This document shows, one piece after another, positions 23,091 to 35,147 of a stretch of DNA of 64,000 nucleotides; position 1 is the first letter of the stretch; each line of letters starts with the position of its first letter. Source of the DNA: Codonopsis lanceolata (taxonomy: Eukaryota > Streptophyta > Magnoliopsida > Asterales > Campanulaceae); the NCBI GenBank assembly GCA_013146195.2, contig CM028384.1, positions 76,108,728 through 76,172,727 on the forward strand, read 5' to 3'. Position numbers and translations under genes: made by a program. The notes under the pieces are model-generated. The model did not search any database. It worked only from the letters and a program-made list of their open reading frames with translations, and had not been told where the DNA came from.

Positions 23091-24325
23091 AAATCTCTTG
23101 TGTTTTGTGTGCCATATGATTTTACACTTAGTTAATTATTAAAAAAAAAAAAATCAAAATTAGGCATGATTGCATTTTGTCTTTAGAGGGCACTCTAGAT
23201 CAATTGTCTCACATGTATGTATCTCTTGTGGTTGCTTGGGAATTTCATTCAAAATCTGTTGTGATTTTTTTGTTATGATTCTCTCTCTCTCCCAGTTCTT
23301 GAGTATGTTTAAAGTCCACAAAGGAAAGAGCTACCTTTTGAAATTTTTGGGATGCTGCAATTTGTCAAGGTACTATGGAACTTAGGTTCTCATGGGTTGA
23401 TCTTGAGTAAATTGACTCCCTTTAATTGAAAAAGTGTGAAAGCTACCTAACGGAAAAGAGCTACCTATGAACAAGGTTGTGGCACCTTTCTTTTGGGACT
23501 ATGAATCTTCGGATTTCATGGGTTGATCAAATGCAAAATTGCTTCCCTTGGTAAATAGTGTGAAAGGTTCCTAGTGGCATGTTTTGAATAGCTTGAAATA
23601 AAGTAGAGCTATATTCCTAGGGAAATAAAGTACCTATGGATTTTGGTTGTGAAAAATTTATGATCTTGGGAGAGAAATTTGGTTGAGAAAAAAAAAAGAA
23701 AAAAAAAGAGCAAAATTGAAAATAAAATCACAATTTTGGCGAATGCATCTCCCAATGCAAAGAACATTAGGAACTACATCCTTTGATCCGGTCTTTATCA
23801 CTTGTGTGTGATTGCATTTTTTTATTATTCTTTTGCCTAGCTTTTAGTCATCATGTTTTTAGGCATAAAATTTTAGGACATGCATTGTTGGCAATGATAT
23901 CAGCTTGGTGAAATTTTGTCCTAAACTCAAACTGTGCAAATCAATTTCAAAAATCTCCATGTTGAAAAATATTTAGTGGTTGTCTAATTTTTGTGTGAAA
24001 CTAAGAGGTTTTGAATTTGGATATGATGTGCTCGGTTTTGCTAAGTGGTGTGATCAAATCTTGGTGAACACTTTATTGTGTTTTTCAAAATCTTTGATTT
24101 TTGAGAGTTCCTAAAGAGTTGTTTATCCCTCTTCCTTTTCCTGGTCAAATAGGGGAGAGAGATCAAGTGTTTCTTGTGATGGTGATGATGATGATTTCGA
24201 TTTGTGCTCCTTGCACAAATTCGGGGAGATGAGATTTTCTAACCAATGCATGTTAGGTGATTTGATTGGTGTTGAATAAACACTTGTATTTTGATTTGAC
24301 CGTAAAGGTTCAACAAAGGGGAGAT

Positions 24326-25341
24326 TGTAAGGGTAAAATAGGCATGACCTATTTTATCTTGTTTTCACCTTTCTTGGTCAAAGAAGGATTTTAATTTAGT
24401 CAATGTTTATTTTAGGAGTTAGATTTTGTTTAGATTATTTTTGGTAGATTGGTGTGTTTTTTGATAGGAAAATCTTTAGGAAAATCTTTTAAAAGATTTT
24501 GGAGATTTAGTTATACATGTTTGGTAACTAAATCTTTTAAAAGATTTTAAAGATTTAGGCAACATATTTTTGGTATCTAGATTTATGTAAATAAATTAGT
24601 TATTCCAAGTATTATAGTCTAATTAGGAAACAAAATCTTGTATAATTTTATGTCTAATCTCTGCTTCCTAGTAGGATTTGGTTGTTGGCCGTATTCTTGC
24701 GGATTTCTTGAAGTCTTGGTTTACAAGCTTGGCGCCTATAAAAGGCCGAAGTCGAGCTTGATATAGAGAACGAGAGCATATAGAAGAAATTGGTCGTGGA
24801 GCGTAAAAGAGAGAGTTGATCCAGCTTTTTCTTGTGTGCCGAGCTAGAGAGAAGAGATCGACACCTCATATACAAAGATCGCTCAGAAGACTTGAAAACA
24901 CTGCTGCTGCTTAAAAACTTCGTGAACAGCTGTGTTTCCCTGAAGTTCGATTTGTGCTTCCTGCTGATTTGTTGTTTTGGAAGCCGTGTTTAAGTCTTTC
25001 TTCCCACGCTTGTTCTAGTAGTTTATGTGGGTTTTGTGATTCTCCAAGATTCTATATCTTGTGAGAATTTTTGTGTTAACTGTTAAGTATAAAAACAGTT
25101 GTTGATTTTATATAAATTTGTTGCCTTGAGGCTTGATCTACAAGTTTGATACTTGTAGATTGTTTTTGTGTGATTTTCTGTCTTTCTAAGTCTGTTTTTA
25201 AATCTGAAAACAAAACTTCCGCTGCAATTTTCTCGTGAAACACTTTCATTGTTCACATTGTTGTGCCATTGTTGCAACATTCACCGCAACATTGATCGTA
25301 ACATCGCCCATATCGAGAATCCGTGGCATCGCGTTCTTTCA
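24326..25341 (+). repeat. Copia LTR, copy 3
   Basis: It has the same termini as copies 1 and 2, with the TATAAAAGG box at about 24738. Confidence 0.88.
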
Positions 25342-25398
25342 ATTGGTATCGAGCCTCCTCTTGACATCACTAAGAGTAGATTCTCGTTAGTAGCAATG

Positions 25399-26300
25399 AT
25401 GGATTCTCAATTTGATAATTTTGTTTGTCCTAATACTTTGAAGAAGAAAGGTTTATACAATGACTTTTGTTGCGTTAACTCTCTCGTCTCTAAAGATGGT
25501 GCGTAATCGAATCGATTTGATGGATGCATATAAGGAGTTGTACAATGATTGGGAAAAGAGAGTTTGTCAAGTTAAGTTGCTTAAAAGGCAAATGACTTGT
25601 TAAAGAAAGCTAATGAAGAACGTATGAGTGTATTACAAGGATGGAGAGTTTGTTGACCAAGAAGGATGTGGAGATTGAAGGTTTAAAAGAGCAGCTCATT
25701 CAAGCCAATGAAACCATGGCTAAATGGAACTCAAGCCAACAAAAATGGATGAGATGTTGAATTCGAGCACTCGTAAGTCCGGTATTGGATTCATGCCCAA
25801 GATGTTTGTGAAAGAAGGAGAAGGTATGCCTCGAACCAAAACATCCCACACACAATTTTCAAGAAATTTCTTTGAAAAACCGAGAACAAGAAAGAAAAAT
25901 TTTGTTTGTCACTTCGCCATAAGCCTCCGGTCACATACAACCCTTTTGTTTTCTCGAAAAAGGCCATGTATGAGAATGGAATGAGGCAAGATTTCTTTTT
26001 GAAAAAGCTCATTGGCGAACCAGATGAAAGCCTAATCGCCAATGTTGCAACATTGGCGCACATTGGAAGCCTCATTCAAAGACAAATCGAAATTTTTCAA
26101 AAATCTCCAACCAAAAGTTTTTAAACAGATGTGGGTTCCTAAGGGTAGTAATGACAAAGGCAAGTCCAAATATTGTGAACCCTTTGATATATGTCCCGGT
26201 TCTAAGCCGTCCTATGATGAATCTCCTCCAAAATGTTCAGAACCAAAGATTCCGAAACCCAGAATCTCAAGACATTACGATCGACATAGCCTTGCATATT
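25399..26300 (+). pseudogene. Copia gag, unit 3, frameshifted
   Basis: It starts MDSQFDNFVCPNTLKKKGLY like the others and breaks after about 35 codons. The knuckle region (FVCH near 25906) has lost bases, so only part of CX2CX4HX4C can be read. The WVPKGSNDKGKSKYCEPFD segment is intact at about 26130-26200. Confidence 0.72.
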
Positions 26301-26469
26301 CTGAAAGTTCAGCCAATGTTGATTCACAATGTTTCACCCAATGTTTCACCCGATGTTGCAACAATGGGAGCAACATTGACGTAAACTTGGCGATTCAAAC
26401 AGTCCCGAACTTTCGAATCGCATCAGACATTCAAAATCACCAAATTTGAATGGTTGCAGCCATGATATT

Positions 26470-26880
26470 CCTAGTCGTATTCGAAAAACCATCCAATCTC
26501 TCAAGTAATAGGTGATATTCATGATGGATATACACAAGGAGAAGAAGTAAGGTTGAATCTCAAAAATTTGCATGCTTATCAAAATATATTTTGAGAGAAG
26601 CCTTAAATCTTTTATGGATGCTTCAAATGATCAAAGATTATGTGTTCACATTGATGTGTTAACCTTGTTTTTTTGATAACACCTATGCATTTTTGCTTAG
26701 CACAAAATCCAGCTTCATTATTCTCGAACTAATCACATTAATATAAGACACCATTTTTTTAGAGACTTGGTTGATTATGTAAATTGTTTGCATTGAACAT
26801 GTTGGGACCGAAAATCATCTTGCCGATATAATTGCCAAGTGTCTTGTTTTTGAGAGATTTTTCAATCTTGGAAATCTCTT
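26470..26880 (+). pseudogene. Copia pol remnant, unit 3
   Basis: It has the same linker-to-RNase H junction as units 1 and 2, with extra single-base indels. Confidence 0.7.
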
Positions 26881-27821
26881 TGTGTTTTGTGCCATATGAT
26901 TTTACACTTAGTTAATTATTATTAAAAAAAAAAATCAAAATTAGGCATGATTGCATTTTTGTCTTTAGAGGGCACTATAGATCAATTGTCTCACATGTAT
27001 GTATCTCTTGTGTTGCTTGGGAATTTCATCAAAACTGCTGTGATTTTTTGTTATGATTCTCTCTCTCTCCCAGCTTTGAGTATGTTTAAAGTCCACAAAG
27101 GAAAGAGCTACCTTGAAATTTTTGGGATGTCACATTTGTCAAGGTACTATGGAACTTAGGTTCTCATGGGTTGATCTTGAGTAAATTGACTCCTTAATTG
27201 AAAAGTGTGAAAGCTACCTCAAAGGAAAAGCTACCTACAAGGTTGTGGCACCTTTTCGGGACTATGAATCCTCTGATTTCATGGGTTGATCAAATGCAAA
27301 AACAAGCTTCCCTTGGTAAATAGTGTGAAAGGTTCAGTGGCATGTTTTTATAGCTTGAAATAAAGTAAAGCTATATTCCTAGGGAAATAAAAGATCTATG
27401 GATGTTTGTTGAGAAAATTTTATGATCTTGGAGAGAAGTTTGACTGAAAAAAAAGGAGCAAATTGAAAATAAAATCAATTTTGGCGAATGCATCTCCTAA
27501 CGCAGCCTACATGAGGAACTACATCCTTGATCTCGTCTTTATCACTTGTGTGTGATTGCATTTTTTTTATTTTCTTTTCTTTTTGCCTAGCTTTTAGTCA
27601 TCATGTTTTTAGGCATAAATTTAGGACATGCATTGTTGGCAATGATATCACCAGAAATTTTTGTCCTAAAAAACCGCAAATCAATTTCAAAAAAATCTCC
27701 ATGTTGAAAAATATTTAGTGGTTGTCTAATTTTGTGGGAAACTAAGAGGTTTTGAATTTGGATATGATGTGCCCGCTTTTGCTAAGTGGTGTGATCAAAT
27801 CTTGGTGAACACTTTATTGTG

Positions 27822-27921
27822 NNNNNNNNNNNNNNNNNNNNNNNNNNNNNNNNNNNNNNNNNNNNNNNNNNNNNNNNNNNNNNNNNNNNNNNNNNNNNNN
27901 NNNNNNNNNNNNNNNNNNNNN
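27822..27921. other. Assembly gap of 100 N
   Basis: Exactly 100 undetermined bases, the usual placeholder for a gap of unknown length. It lies inside the third copia unit, where a tandem array would be hard to assemble. Confidence 0.98.
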
Positions 27922-28679
27922 TTGGTGCAATGAAGAGGCTACCCCCTTTACCCCATGGATCCAAGGGCGTCGATAGCAATTTGAAAGTGGTGGTATGTCC
28001 AAACTTGGAATCGGCCGGCGTGATTAGTGGCCCCATGAGTCGGCATCGAGTGACTACTTAGACACATCGTGAGGTGTTGTCGTATGCCTTTCTTGCCTTG
28101 TGAAGAAGGAGTGAGTTCGATATTTTGTTCCCAGTTTGGCTAAGAGTCTTTGTGGGACATACATTCGAGAAGGACGTTGTCTATCGGAACTCGAGGGACC
28201 CGCTTTCATTATTCCCCACGGTGATATGAACATCAATGTGAATTGATTTTTAGGCGGATCTAGATTAGAAAACATTATAACATTTCCAAAATGAATGTTT
28301 GATCATCACAGTGAAACTCATTCGGGAGGTTTCAATGGGAGCAACATTTGCGACTTAGAGACTTGGCGAGGGTGTCACGATGGGTTTTGAAGCACAAAGT
28401 AAGCCCGGATAGAAATGTTGGCTTTGAGTTTTCTTCATCGAGCTAACGAGTATCTTCCACCTCCTTAGCCCGATGTCTGTTTCTTTGTCTTTGCACAGTG
28501 GTCACCTTTTTCCGGGTTTGGTTGGTAGGCTCGGCGGATCTAGTAAGGTGGCTAACATCCCCACCGACCCAAGTGGCTTTTCGATGTTGCAAGTATTTTG
28601 GCTACCGGGATAGTGTCCCAAGAGAGCATATTGCAGCTAGGCTCTTTTATGGATGTAGATGGAGAGAAAGGAATGAGGA

Positions 28680-30560
28680 TATATGGTAATGGGTGGCTAA
28701 TTTTTTTCGAACTTGGGACAGTGATTTTTCATCAACCTCAATCATGTTGATTTGAGGTAGAGGGTTATTATTGTGTTTGGTCAGGGAGGTTTTCAATCAC
28801 CTTATCATCTATCAAATCTGGATAGCATGTTTGAGTGTGTAGCATCGTCGGTGAGGTGACCAGCGTGGCGATGATACTCGATCTTGGGCATGGTTCGGTT
28901 GTCGAGGCGAGGGGGTTTGGTGGCTGTAGTTTTCCAAAGGCTTCAACACTCCACTGAGCCATTAGCCCTGCATAATATCCGCAGACGGAGGAGCTTGCAA
29001 TCTGTCAAAGTACCGGTTGACCCTGTTCTGGCCTCTGAAATTTCTGTTTGGGCCATTATTCCCTCCGACTGAGTTGACAGACCTGTCTGGCCCATAGGAC
29101 CATGGAGTAGCACTATAGTTTTGAGTAGGAAAAGTGGAAGATGCATCTCCTACCATGTTGACGGCTGGTGCTGGTGCGGGCGTGGCTGTCTTTCCTTTAG
29201 AGTATCGGAAAGAAGCTGGAAGGTGTATTGACTTTTAGTTGCCGGTTCGTATATCTTCATCAATACGAACCCCTATCTCCACCACTTCTTTAAAGGCTGC
29301 TGTAAGGGAGATACGCATGTGTTCGGTATATGAAATTTGGAGGTTTTTGATGAACATCTGGCATGACTCGGCCGGATCAGGTCTGTCAGGCCAACTTTCG
29401 TTTCCACCTGACTGCAAATTCAGCACATGTTTCTTTTTCCCTTTGGGTGCACGACTCGAGGTCTCTTTTATTTTCTGGGCTAGTGTTGTCTTTATACCTT
29501 TCAAGGAATTCTTCGGCTATCCGGTCCCAGGTATTCAGAGTGCTGCTGTCTGACAACATCAGCCATTGCTTGGCAGCCCCTACTAGGGTGAGGTGAAAAT
29601 TGGAAGCCATAGCTTCAAAGCTAGCTCCCTTGCGCATACCGGTGGAGTAGGACTTTAGATGGGATATAGGGCATCCGGTCCCATCGAACTTTTCTATGTC
29701 GGGCATTTTGAATTTTGAAGGCAGTACCGCTGAAGGTTGTAATGCCGGGGGGCCAGCGTAGAAAATTCCCCTTTGTTGAGCGGTTTGAGCATCATGGTTT
29801 TCATGTTTTCCATGTCGGCCTCCATTTTGGTGGTGGGGAGTTGGTTTTAGGTATATCTTTGGCTTGGCGATTTGGGAAAATTTGGGTTAATTTAAATTTG
29901 TGGTGTTGGGTATGGATTTTGAGCAGGGTATGGATCTTGAGTCGGATTTTGAGCTGGGTATGGATTTGATATGGGCGGATATGGATTTTAAGATGATATG
30001 GATTAGAGGGGATATGGGTTTTTTGGGTGGATAGGGATTTTTGAGATAGGGATTTTGAATTTGGATAGGGATTTTGGGTTGGATAGGGATTTTTGGGTAG
30101 GATAGAGATTGGGCGGTATAGGGATTTTGGGTGGATTTTGAAATTTGGGATATGGATGGGATTTTGGATAGGGATTAGGGTGGGTTATTAGCGGTATATG
30201 GATTTTGGGTAGTGTAGTAATTTGTTGGTGGATTTTGGATGTTTAAATTTGGATGGCCGGGATCATCGTCGGAGGTAAGTAAGTAGTAACTTGGCCTGAT
30301 GGGTTATAGCTCTGGGGATCCATATGTGGGCTGTTTTGGAGTGGGTTGTTTATGGGAAAAGGGAGGTCATTTGGACTCTGGGGAATGTTGGTGTTTGGGA
30401 TAGGATATGGAGGATATGATGGGTAAGGATTGACATTTGGGTAGTAGGGAGTTGGTGGAGGGTTAGGATTTGGAGTGTGGCGGTGTTTGGTGGGTTAGTG
30501 TTTGGTTGAGGGTTTGGGTTTGGAAGTGTATGTGAGGTTGATGCTTCTGGGGAGCTGGCT
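28680..30560 (-). pseudogene. Gypsy gag, decayed
   Basis: In order on the minus strand: a Pro/Asn/Tyr-rich N-terminal segment (30540-29930), a capsid core around 29706-29386 (KFDGTGCPISHLKSYSTGM, then AKQWLMLSDSSTLNTWDRIA), its continuation at 29504-29235 (DPAESCQMFIKNLQISYTEH), an NRNFRGQNRVNRYFDRLQAP segment, and CYTLKHAIQDLIDDKVIENL-like residues near 28800. These match the Retrotrans_gag region and the segment after it in Tat-clade polyproteins. Stops and frame changes separate the blocks. Confidence 0.72.
29930..30240. repeat. G-rich degenerate minisatellite
   Basis: Imperfect tandem copies of roughly GGATAGGGATTTTGGGT, 17-20 bp each, run for about 300 bp. On the minus strand they encode the Gln/Asn/Pro/Tyr-rich part of gag. 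The plus strand has many GGG runs. Confidence 0.7.
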
Positions 30561-30715
30561 GAGGGAAGAAATTACCTCACCACTTTGGATTTCAAGCTTT
30601 GTACCCAGTTAGCCATTTGGCTCATTATTCGGTCGGTAGTTGCACCCAATTCAGTCTAGCCCTTCTTTGCATTCTTTGAGTCGGAGCATACCAGGAGCCC
30701 ACATGTATCATACCC

Positions 30716-31560
30716 ATGGCGGCCCATTCACTTTCTGCCATCTTATGCGGATCGTACCCTCAGCTGTTTACCCCTTGTCGATCTGTTTACGATACTCTAC
30801 GATCGATCTACGCACTTGATTCCGTATCAATCGGCGATCTTGTCTGCCTTTCCAAATTCGGGCCGGGTTTGGGGAAAATGGGCTCGGTATCGGTAAAGGT
30901 GAAGGCTTTACGAGGCTTAGATGGCGTGCCTTTATTAGTATATTTTATTATTTATTATTTTCCTACAAAATGACGGATAAGCACACCTTAATTTTGGCAG
31001 ATCTCGGGACTTTCTGGAACAATGGATTCTTTCTCAGTATAGGACCAACGTATTCCACACGCCTTCGACTCCCAGAGATCGGTGATCGAGGCGAAGGGCC
31101 TATACTCTTTCAGGGATCCACCATTCGAGAATGATCTAGGTCGAGCATTTGAAAATAATAAATCGGCCCAGGTATATATTTTTTTGACTTGCATTTTTTT
31201 TGACTTGTGCATTTTTTTTTTGACTTGCGCACATTTTTTTGGCTGACCCCCACAATTTAAAATGCAAAAACCGGTCGGTCTTTGAAGTGTCCTGAAAAAC
31301 TATATGCAGTCTAACGTTGGCTTATGCAGGGGGTAGGCTTGGCCATGGTGTAGGGTAGCAGTTCGGAATATATTTATATGCATGTGCGCGTGTGTGCGGT
31401 ATCTAAAAAGCAAAAAAGTTTTTTTTTAGGATATAGAAATAGAAAATAAAAGCAGATATAGCTTTGTCTTCTTTGTTGTGTATGGATTTTCTCGGCTTTT
31501 TAGCTTAAGCGCGAGCAAGCAAGCATACCATCAAGAAATAGAAAGAAAAGTGGGGAATCT
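30716..31560. other. Leader region of the Tat/Ogre-like element
   Basis: No supported gene. It contains TTTTTTTGACTTG repeats at 31180-31240. Confidence 0.4.
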
Positions 31561-31740
31561 ATTTTTTTTAAATGGGTCCTAATCCCCAAAATAAAATGAC
31601 AGAATGAATGCATATATGTACATATATATATTGCAGAATGGAAATAAAGCAGGAAATAATAATATAAGGCCGAAAATGAAAAGATTTTGAAAACAAAGCC
31701 CGGCCCGTTTGTTGTGCTGCCCGGAAATAAAAAGAAACAT

Positions 31741-31743
<3 letters not shown>

Positions 31744-31774
<31 letters not shown>
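31744..31774. repeat. (TA)n microsatellite
   Basis: About 30 bases of TA, followed by poly(T). Confidence 0.9.
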
Positions 31775-31780
<6 letters not shown>

Positions 31781-32018
31781 TTTTTTTTTTTGAAAGAAAA
31801 TACGAATATTTCCTAGTATATCCGTAATGTTGTTTGAAATGAAAGCTATTTGCAAGATGGAGGATCATATCCACAAATATAGACACGGATGTTAAAGGAA
31901 CGCAATATTCGGCTGTTTAAAATTAATATAACAAGCATACTTTAGCAGAAACAAAAGAAAAAAAAAAGTTTTGGTTACTGAGTCTAGCCCTCCATTTTTA
32001 TTTATTAAAATAAAAACG

Positions 32019-32036
32019 ATCTCCCAAGAGTCGCCA
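32019..32036 (-). promoter_or_regulatory. Putative primer-binding site of the Tat/Ogre-like element
   Basis: On the minus strand the sequence is TGGCGACTCTTGGGAGAT. TGGCGACTC is the start of the PBS in Ogre/Tat elements, reported to use tRNA-Arg. A related ATGGCGACTCT occurs at about 32600, so the exact LTR end is ambiguous. Confidence 0.5.
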
Positions 32037-32258
32037 CCGTTGTGGGTTCAGGGGAAAATTGCTCCCGCGCCCGTGCGCGCCTTGGATAGGGGTGCTTGGC
32101 GTCCGCGGCGGATGCGATGACATCCACGCTCTGCTCCAAGCCGACCTCCCTTGTTTAGGGAGATCGAAATCAAAAAAGTGCGGAGGAGGAGTCTTTGTCG
32201 AATAGCGTTGGAATGCGCCTCGGTTGCCTTTAGTGGATTTTTGATCCAATATGGGAGC

Positions 32259-32580
32259 TTTGGATTTTCTATGTCAAGTTATCCCTTTTTTAGGGGATAC
32301 CAGGATATAGGAAAACATCACCTTTCCATTCCCATCCTCCCTTGTTTAGGGGAGAACGTGAAAGTGCAAAGAAAGATGTTGCAGCGCCCCCACTATGGAT
32401 TTTATGAAAATAGCCTTATGGCCTATTTCGGATCACTATGAGTGCTTTGGGTTTTCTATGTCAAGTTATCCCTTGTTTAGGGGATACCAGGACATAGGAA
32501 TACATCACCTTTCCATTCCCATTCTCCCTTGTTTAGGGGAGAACGTGAAAGTGCAAAGAAAGATGTTGCGAGGCCCCACT
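32259..32580. repeat. Tandem duplication of about 187 bp inside the LTR
   Basis: The block from TTTGGATTTTCTATGTCAAG to GAAAGATGTTGC at 32259-32391 recurs at 32446-32575. Each copy contains CCCTTGTTTAGGGGA-type inverted motifs. Confidence 0.85.
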
Positions 32581-32805
32581 GGATCCAAAATGTTTTTAGA
32601 GTCGCCATCTTTATTTTAAGCCAAAAATAAAGCAAACCCAGAAAAAGAAAACCAGAGATGAAGAAAACGGGTTCGGAGGCTAAGTTACGAGTTGGGAAGG
32701 TGCTAGGCACCCAACTCGCCCTTTCGGTCTCAAAACGGTTTTTGGCTAAATTATGTTTTTTGTTATATTTATTAAACAGATAAATAAAGCATTAACTGCC
32801 TACAA

Positions 32806-33137
32806 TTCACCTCCTCAGCCCTGTCATCCTATGAACATTGTCTCCCCTAATAAATTGTTCGTTCTGCAAACTATCGAAGAGGAAGATTCTGATAACGATC
32901 ACGCCCAATTTGAAGCTCTTGATCTTGACACCCCAAGTCTCAGAAGGTCGAAGCGTCGTACGAAGAGTCGTTATCGTAATTATTAGATTTATTTCTTTGT
33001 TTTATCTAGCTTTAATTTATGTTTCTTTCTCCAAGGTAAGGCTCCTTTGTCCCCCTTTTAAGGGTAAGGTTGGTTGTCCCCCTTTAAGCTTGTTTTCCTT
33101 TTTTCCCATTTATAAAAATCTAGTTTAATATAAAAAA
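32806..33137 (+). mobile_element. 5'-truncated LINE with exact target duplication
   Basis: The 12-bp sequence AACTGCCTACAA flanks it at 32794-32805 and 33138-33149, and the insert ends in an A-run. It encodes a C-terminal tail (MNIVSPNKLFVLQTIEEEDS... ending RSKRRTKSRYRNY) and a 3' UTR with GGCTCCTTTGTCCCCC and GTTGTCCCCC motifs. The same motifs occur in the LINE at 63246-63646, so both belong to related families. Confidence 0.85.
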
Positions 33138-34344
33138 AACTGCCTACAAATACATCTGTTACATCTATATTATTTACGGACTTGAAACAGACTCTTTTGC
33201 AAACAATTACAAATATACTTGGAAATATTTGGCCATAGTAACGGCTACATTTAGTATTATTTCCTAACAAAATCCGGGCAGCATAACTGCTTATATATTG
33301 ATATTGAACCGGACAGGAAATAATACTATTACAAATAATGACTTTATTGAATAAATGAAGTAAATAATTACAAATCTATCTAAAAACATTTTGCCATAAT
33401 AACGGCTACATTTAGTACTATTTCCTAATTAAATCCGGGCACCATAACTGCTTATATGGCTACATTGGGCTGGACTGGAAATAATACTATTACAATGGAA
33501 ATGAAAAACTTAACAATAAAAACTTACAGACAGCGTAGGGGTGTGCTCGCTCTGTCCCTCGGGGAGAGAGAGTCTTTTTTACGGTTTGAAGTTGAAGTTG
33601 TGTGTTGTGTGTTGTGTGAATTTAGGGCGTGGCTTCCGAAAGTTACTTTTCGGCCTCGGGATCGGGCGCTGTTTGTAGCTTGTTTCGGTTGTTTGTTTGA
33701 AAGTGGCCGAAATCGAGTCCCGAGTAACGGCTTACTTTTGGCCTTTAAATCGGGCAGAGCAACTGCTCTATCCACGATTTTTGGACCGGGGAAAAGGGAT
33801 GGATACCTAGCTGGGGGGCTAAGGTACACTTCTACCGGTTGGATTTGTGTTTGGCAGAGGTTTGGCAGGGTTTCGAGGCTTTGGAGGTGATCTCTCACTA
33901 TTTATTTCTTCAGCGTAACGAGGACGCAGAGAAATTTTACGCAGGAAAGGTGTGGTGAAATGAGGAGCCGGGTGCCTCTATTTATAGGCTGAAGCTGGGA
34001 CATCGATGGAAATAAAATTTCTTCTTCGCGCATCAGATGGTGGTACACTACGCTGGATCAATTACATTTTACGGCAAGAATTGAGTGAACAGTGGCTGGG
34101 GAATTGGGTTTGGGCGCCACCCTATAGAGATTTGGGCGCCATGCCCAAACTCTATGGGAGCCACGCCCAAACTTCAAACTAGGCTCCTTTTTGACACTTT
34201 AGTCCCTGCAATTTGTCCTTTTGCGCATCCTGCTTTGTCCTTTTACATTTTTGACCCTGTAACTTGACATTTGTTAATGTTTTAAAAGGTCTTGATAGTT
34301 TTTGTCATGTCACATTTCAGAGGTACGAAATTGGGGTGTCTACA

Positions 34345-35147
34345 CCGCCCTGCTTTATAAACCAAAAAATAATAATTCGACGCTGAGAACAATAAGAGTA
34401 AACTAAAAACTTGATCGCTCACCAGTCCGTCTCCTTCCTTTGCGGGAGGGTTGGTTAAACCAAGTCCTAACGTAGTTCTGACTGTTTCTTGAAGTGCCCA
34501 TTAGGAATAACATTGTTATGTTTCGCCATGGTTTACCTGCAAAAAGGTGTCATCGCGTATAATTAAAAACAACCATCTTACACACACAATCCTTGCAAAT
34601 AATTTTGAAGGGGCAGAGAAAACAAAGATCATGAATCACCACACGCTCATATTAAGACAAGCTTCAGAAAGTAAAAGCCAAAAGCAACCGACCTAAAATA
34701 ATTGGGTTTAAGAAATTAGATGCCAAACTAAGTAAAAACACTTCTATTAAGGCAATAAAATAAATTGCTATGAAGAAGTACAGTAATATATTTATTGGAC
34801 TCAAAAACTAAATTGGCTTACCAAGTCACAAATTCAACTAAGATCAAATAGAGTTGTATGTCTTTTAAAAATCAGTAATAACACACCCATCAAAGCCACT
34901 GCCCAACTGATGCAGTCTAATTTGAAATAATTAACAACAATTCTAGCCTTATCTTCCATTTGGTGGAAAGACTTGTAGCCTTATTTTCCGTCTTTTTAAA
35001 GGAATTGTTGGGAGGGAAGGAAGACAAGGCACATAAGTAACCATGATACACCCAAGCTTCCCCAACCAACCCAAAACTTTTACACTCAATAACAATTGCT
35101 ATCTAATGAACACAGTAGGTTGTAGATGACCAGGTCCATCACACAAT
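34345..35147. other. Intergenic, no recognisable gene
   Basis: No frame over 60 codons and no recognised motif. Confidence 0.4.

Larger units (their letters stand above)
20565..24325 (+). mobile_element. Copia tandem array, unit 2
   Basis: This unit has the same structure and deletion as unit 1. LTR 20565-21574, primer-binding site 21576-21589, gag from 21631, pol remnant about 22690-23090, polypurine tract 24312-24325. It is the best preserved of the three units. Confidence 0.88.
24326..27821 (+). mobile_element. Copia tandem array, unit 3, cut by an assembly gap
   Basis: LTR 24326-25341, gag from about 25399, pol remnant about 26470-26880. The unit stops at the N gap roughly 260 bp before the point where the next LTR would start. 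It has more small indels relative to units 1 and 2 than those have to each other. Confidence 0.85.
27922..34344 (-). mobile_element. Tat/Ogre-like gypsy element, 5' part
   Basis: Read on the minus strand, the LTR begins TGTAGACACCCCAATTTCG at 34344, as in many plant Tat-clade LTRs. A TGGCGACTC-type primer-binding site is at about 32036. A long leader, a decayed gag (about 30560-28680) and probable downstream sequence lead into the N gap. No pol is visible; it would lie beyond the gap. The LTR holds a LINE insertion at 32806-33137. Confidence 0.7.
32037..34344 (-). repeat. 5' LTR of the Tat/Ogre-like element
   Basis: The start TGTAGACACCCC at 34344 is clear; the inner end is placed by the putative PBS. 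It contains a tandem duplication (32259-32391 and 32446-32575) and the LINE insertion. The overlapping 144- and 124-codon frames at 33456-33898 lie inside the LTR and have no recognisable domain. Confidence 0.6.

Noticed and set aside
27782..28061. Frames running through the N block
   Set aside because: They consist of undetermined residues across an assembly gap.
33456..33898. Overlapping 144- and 124-codon frames on opposite strands
   Set aside because: Both lie in the gypsy LTR, overlap each other and show no domain.
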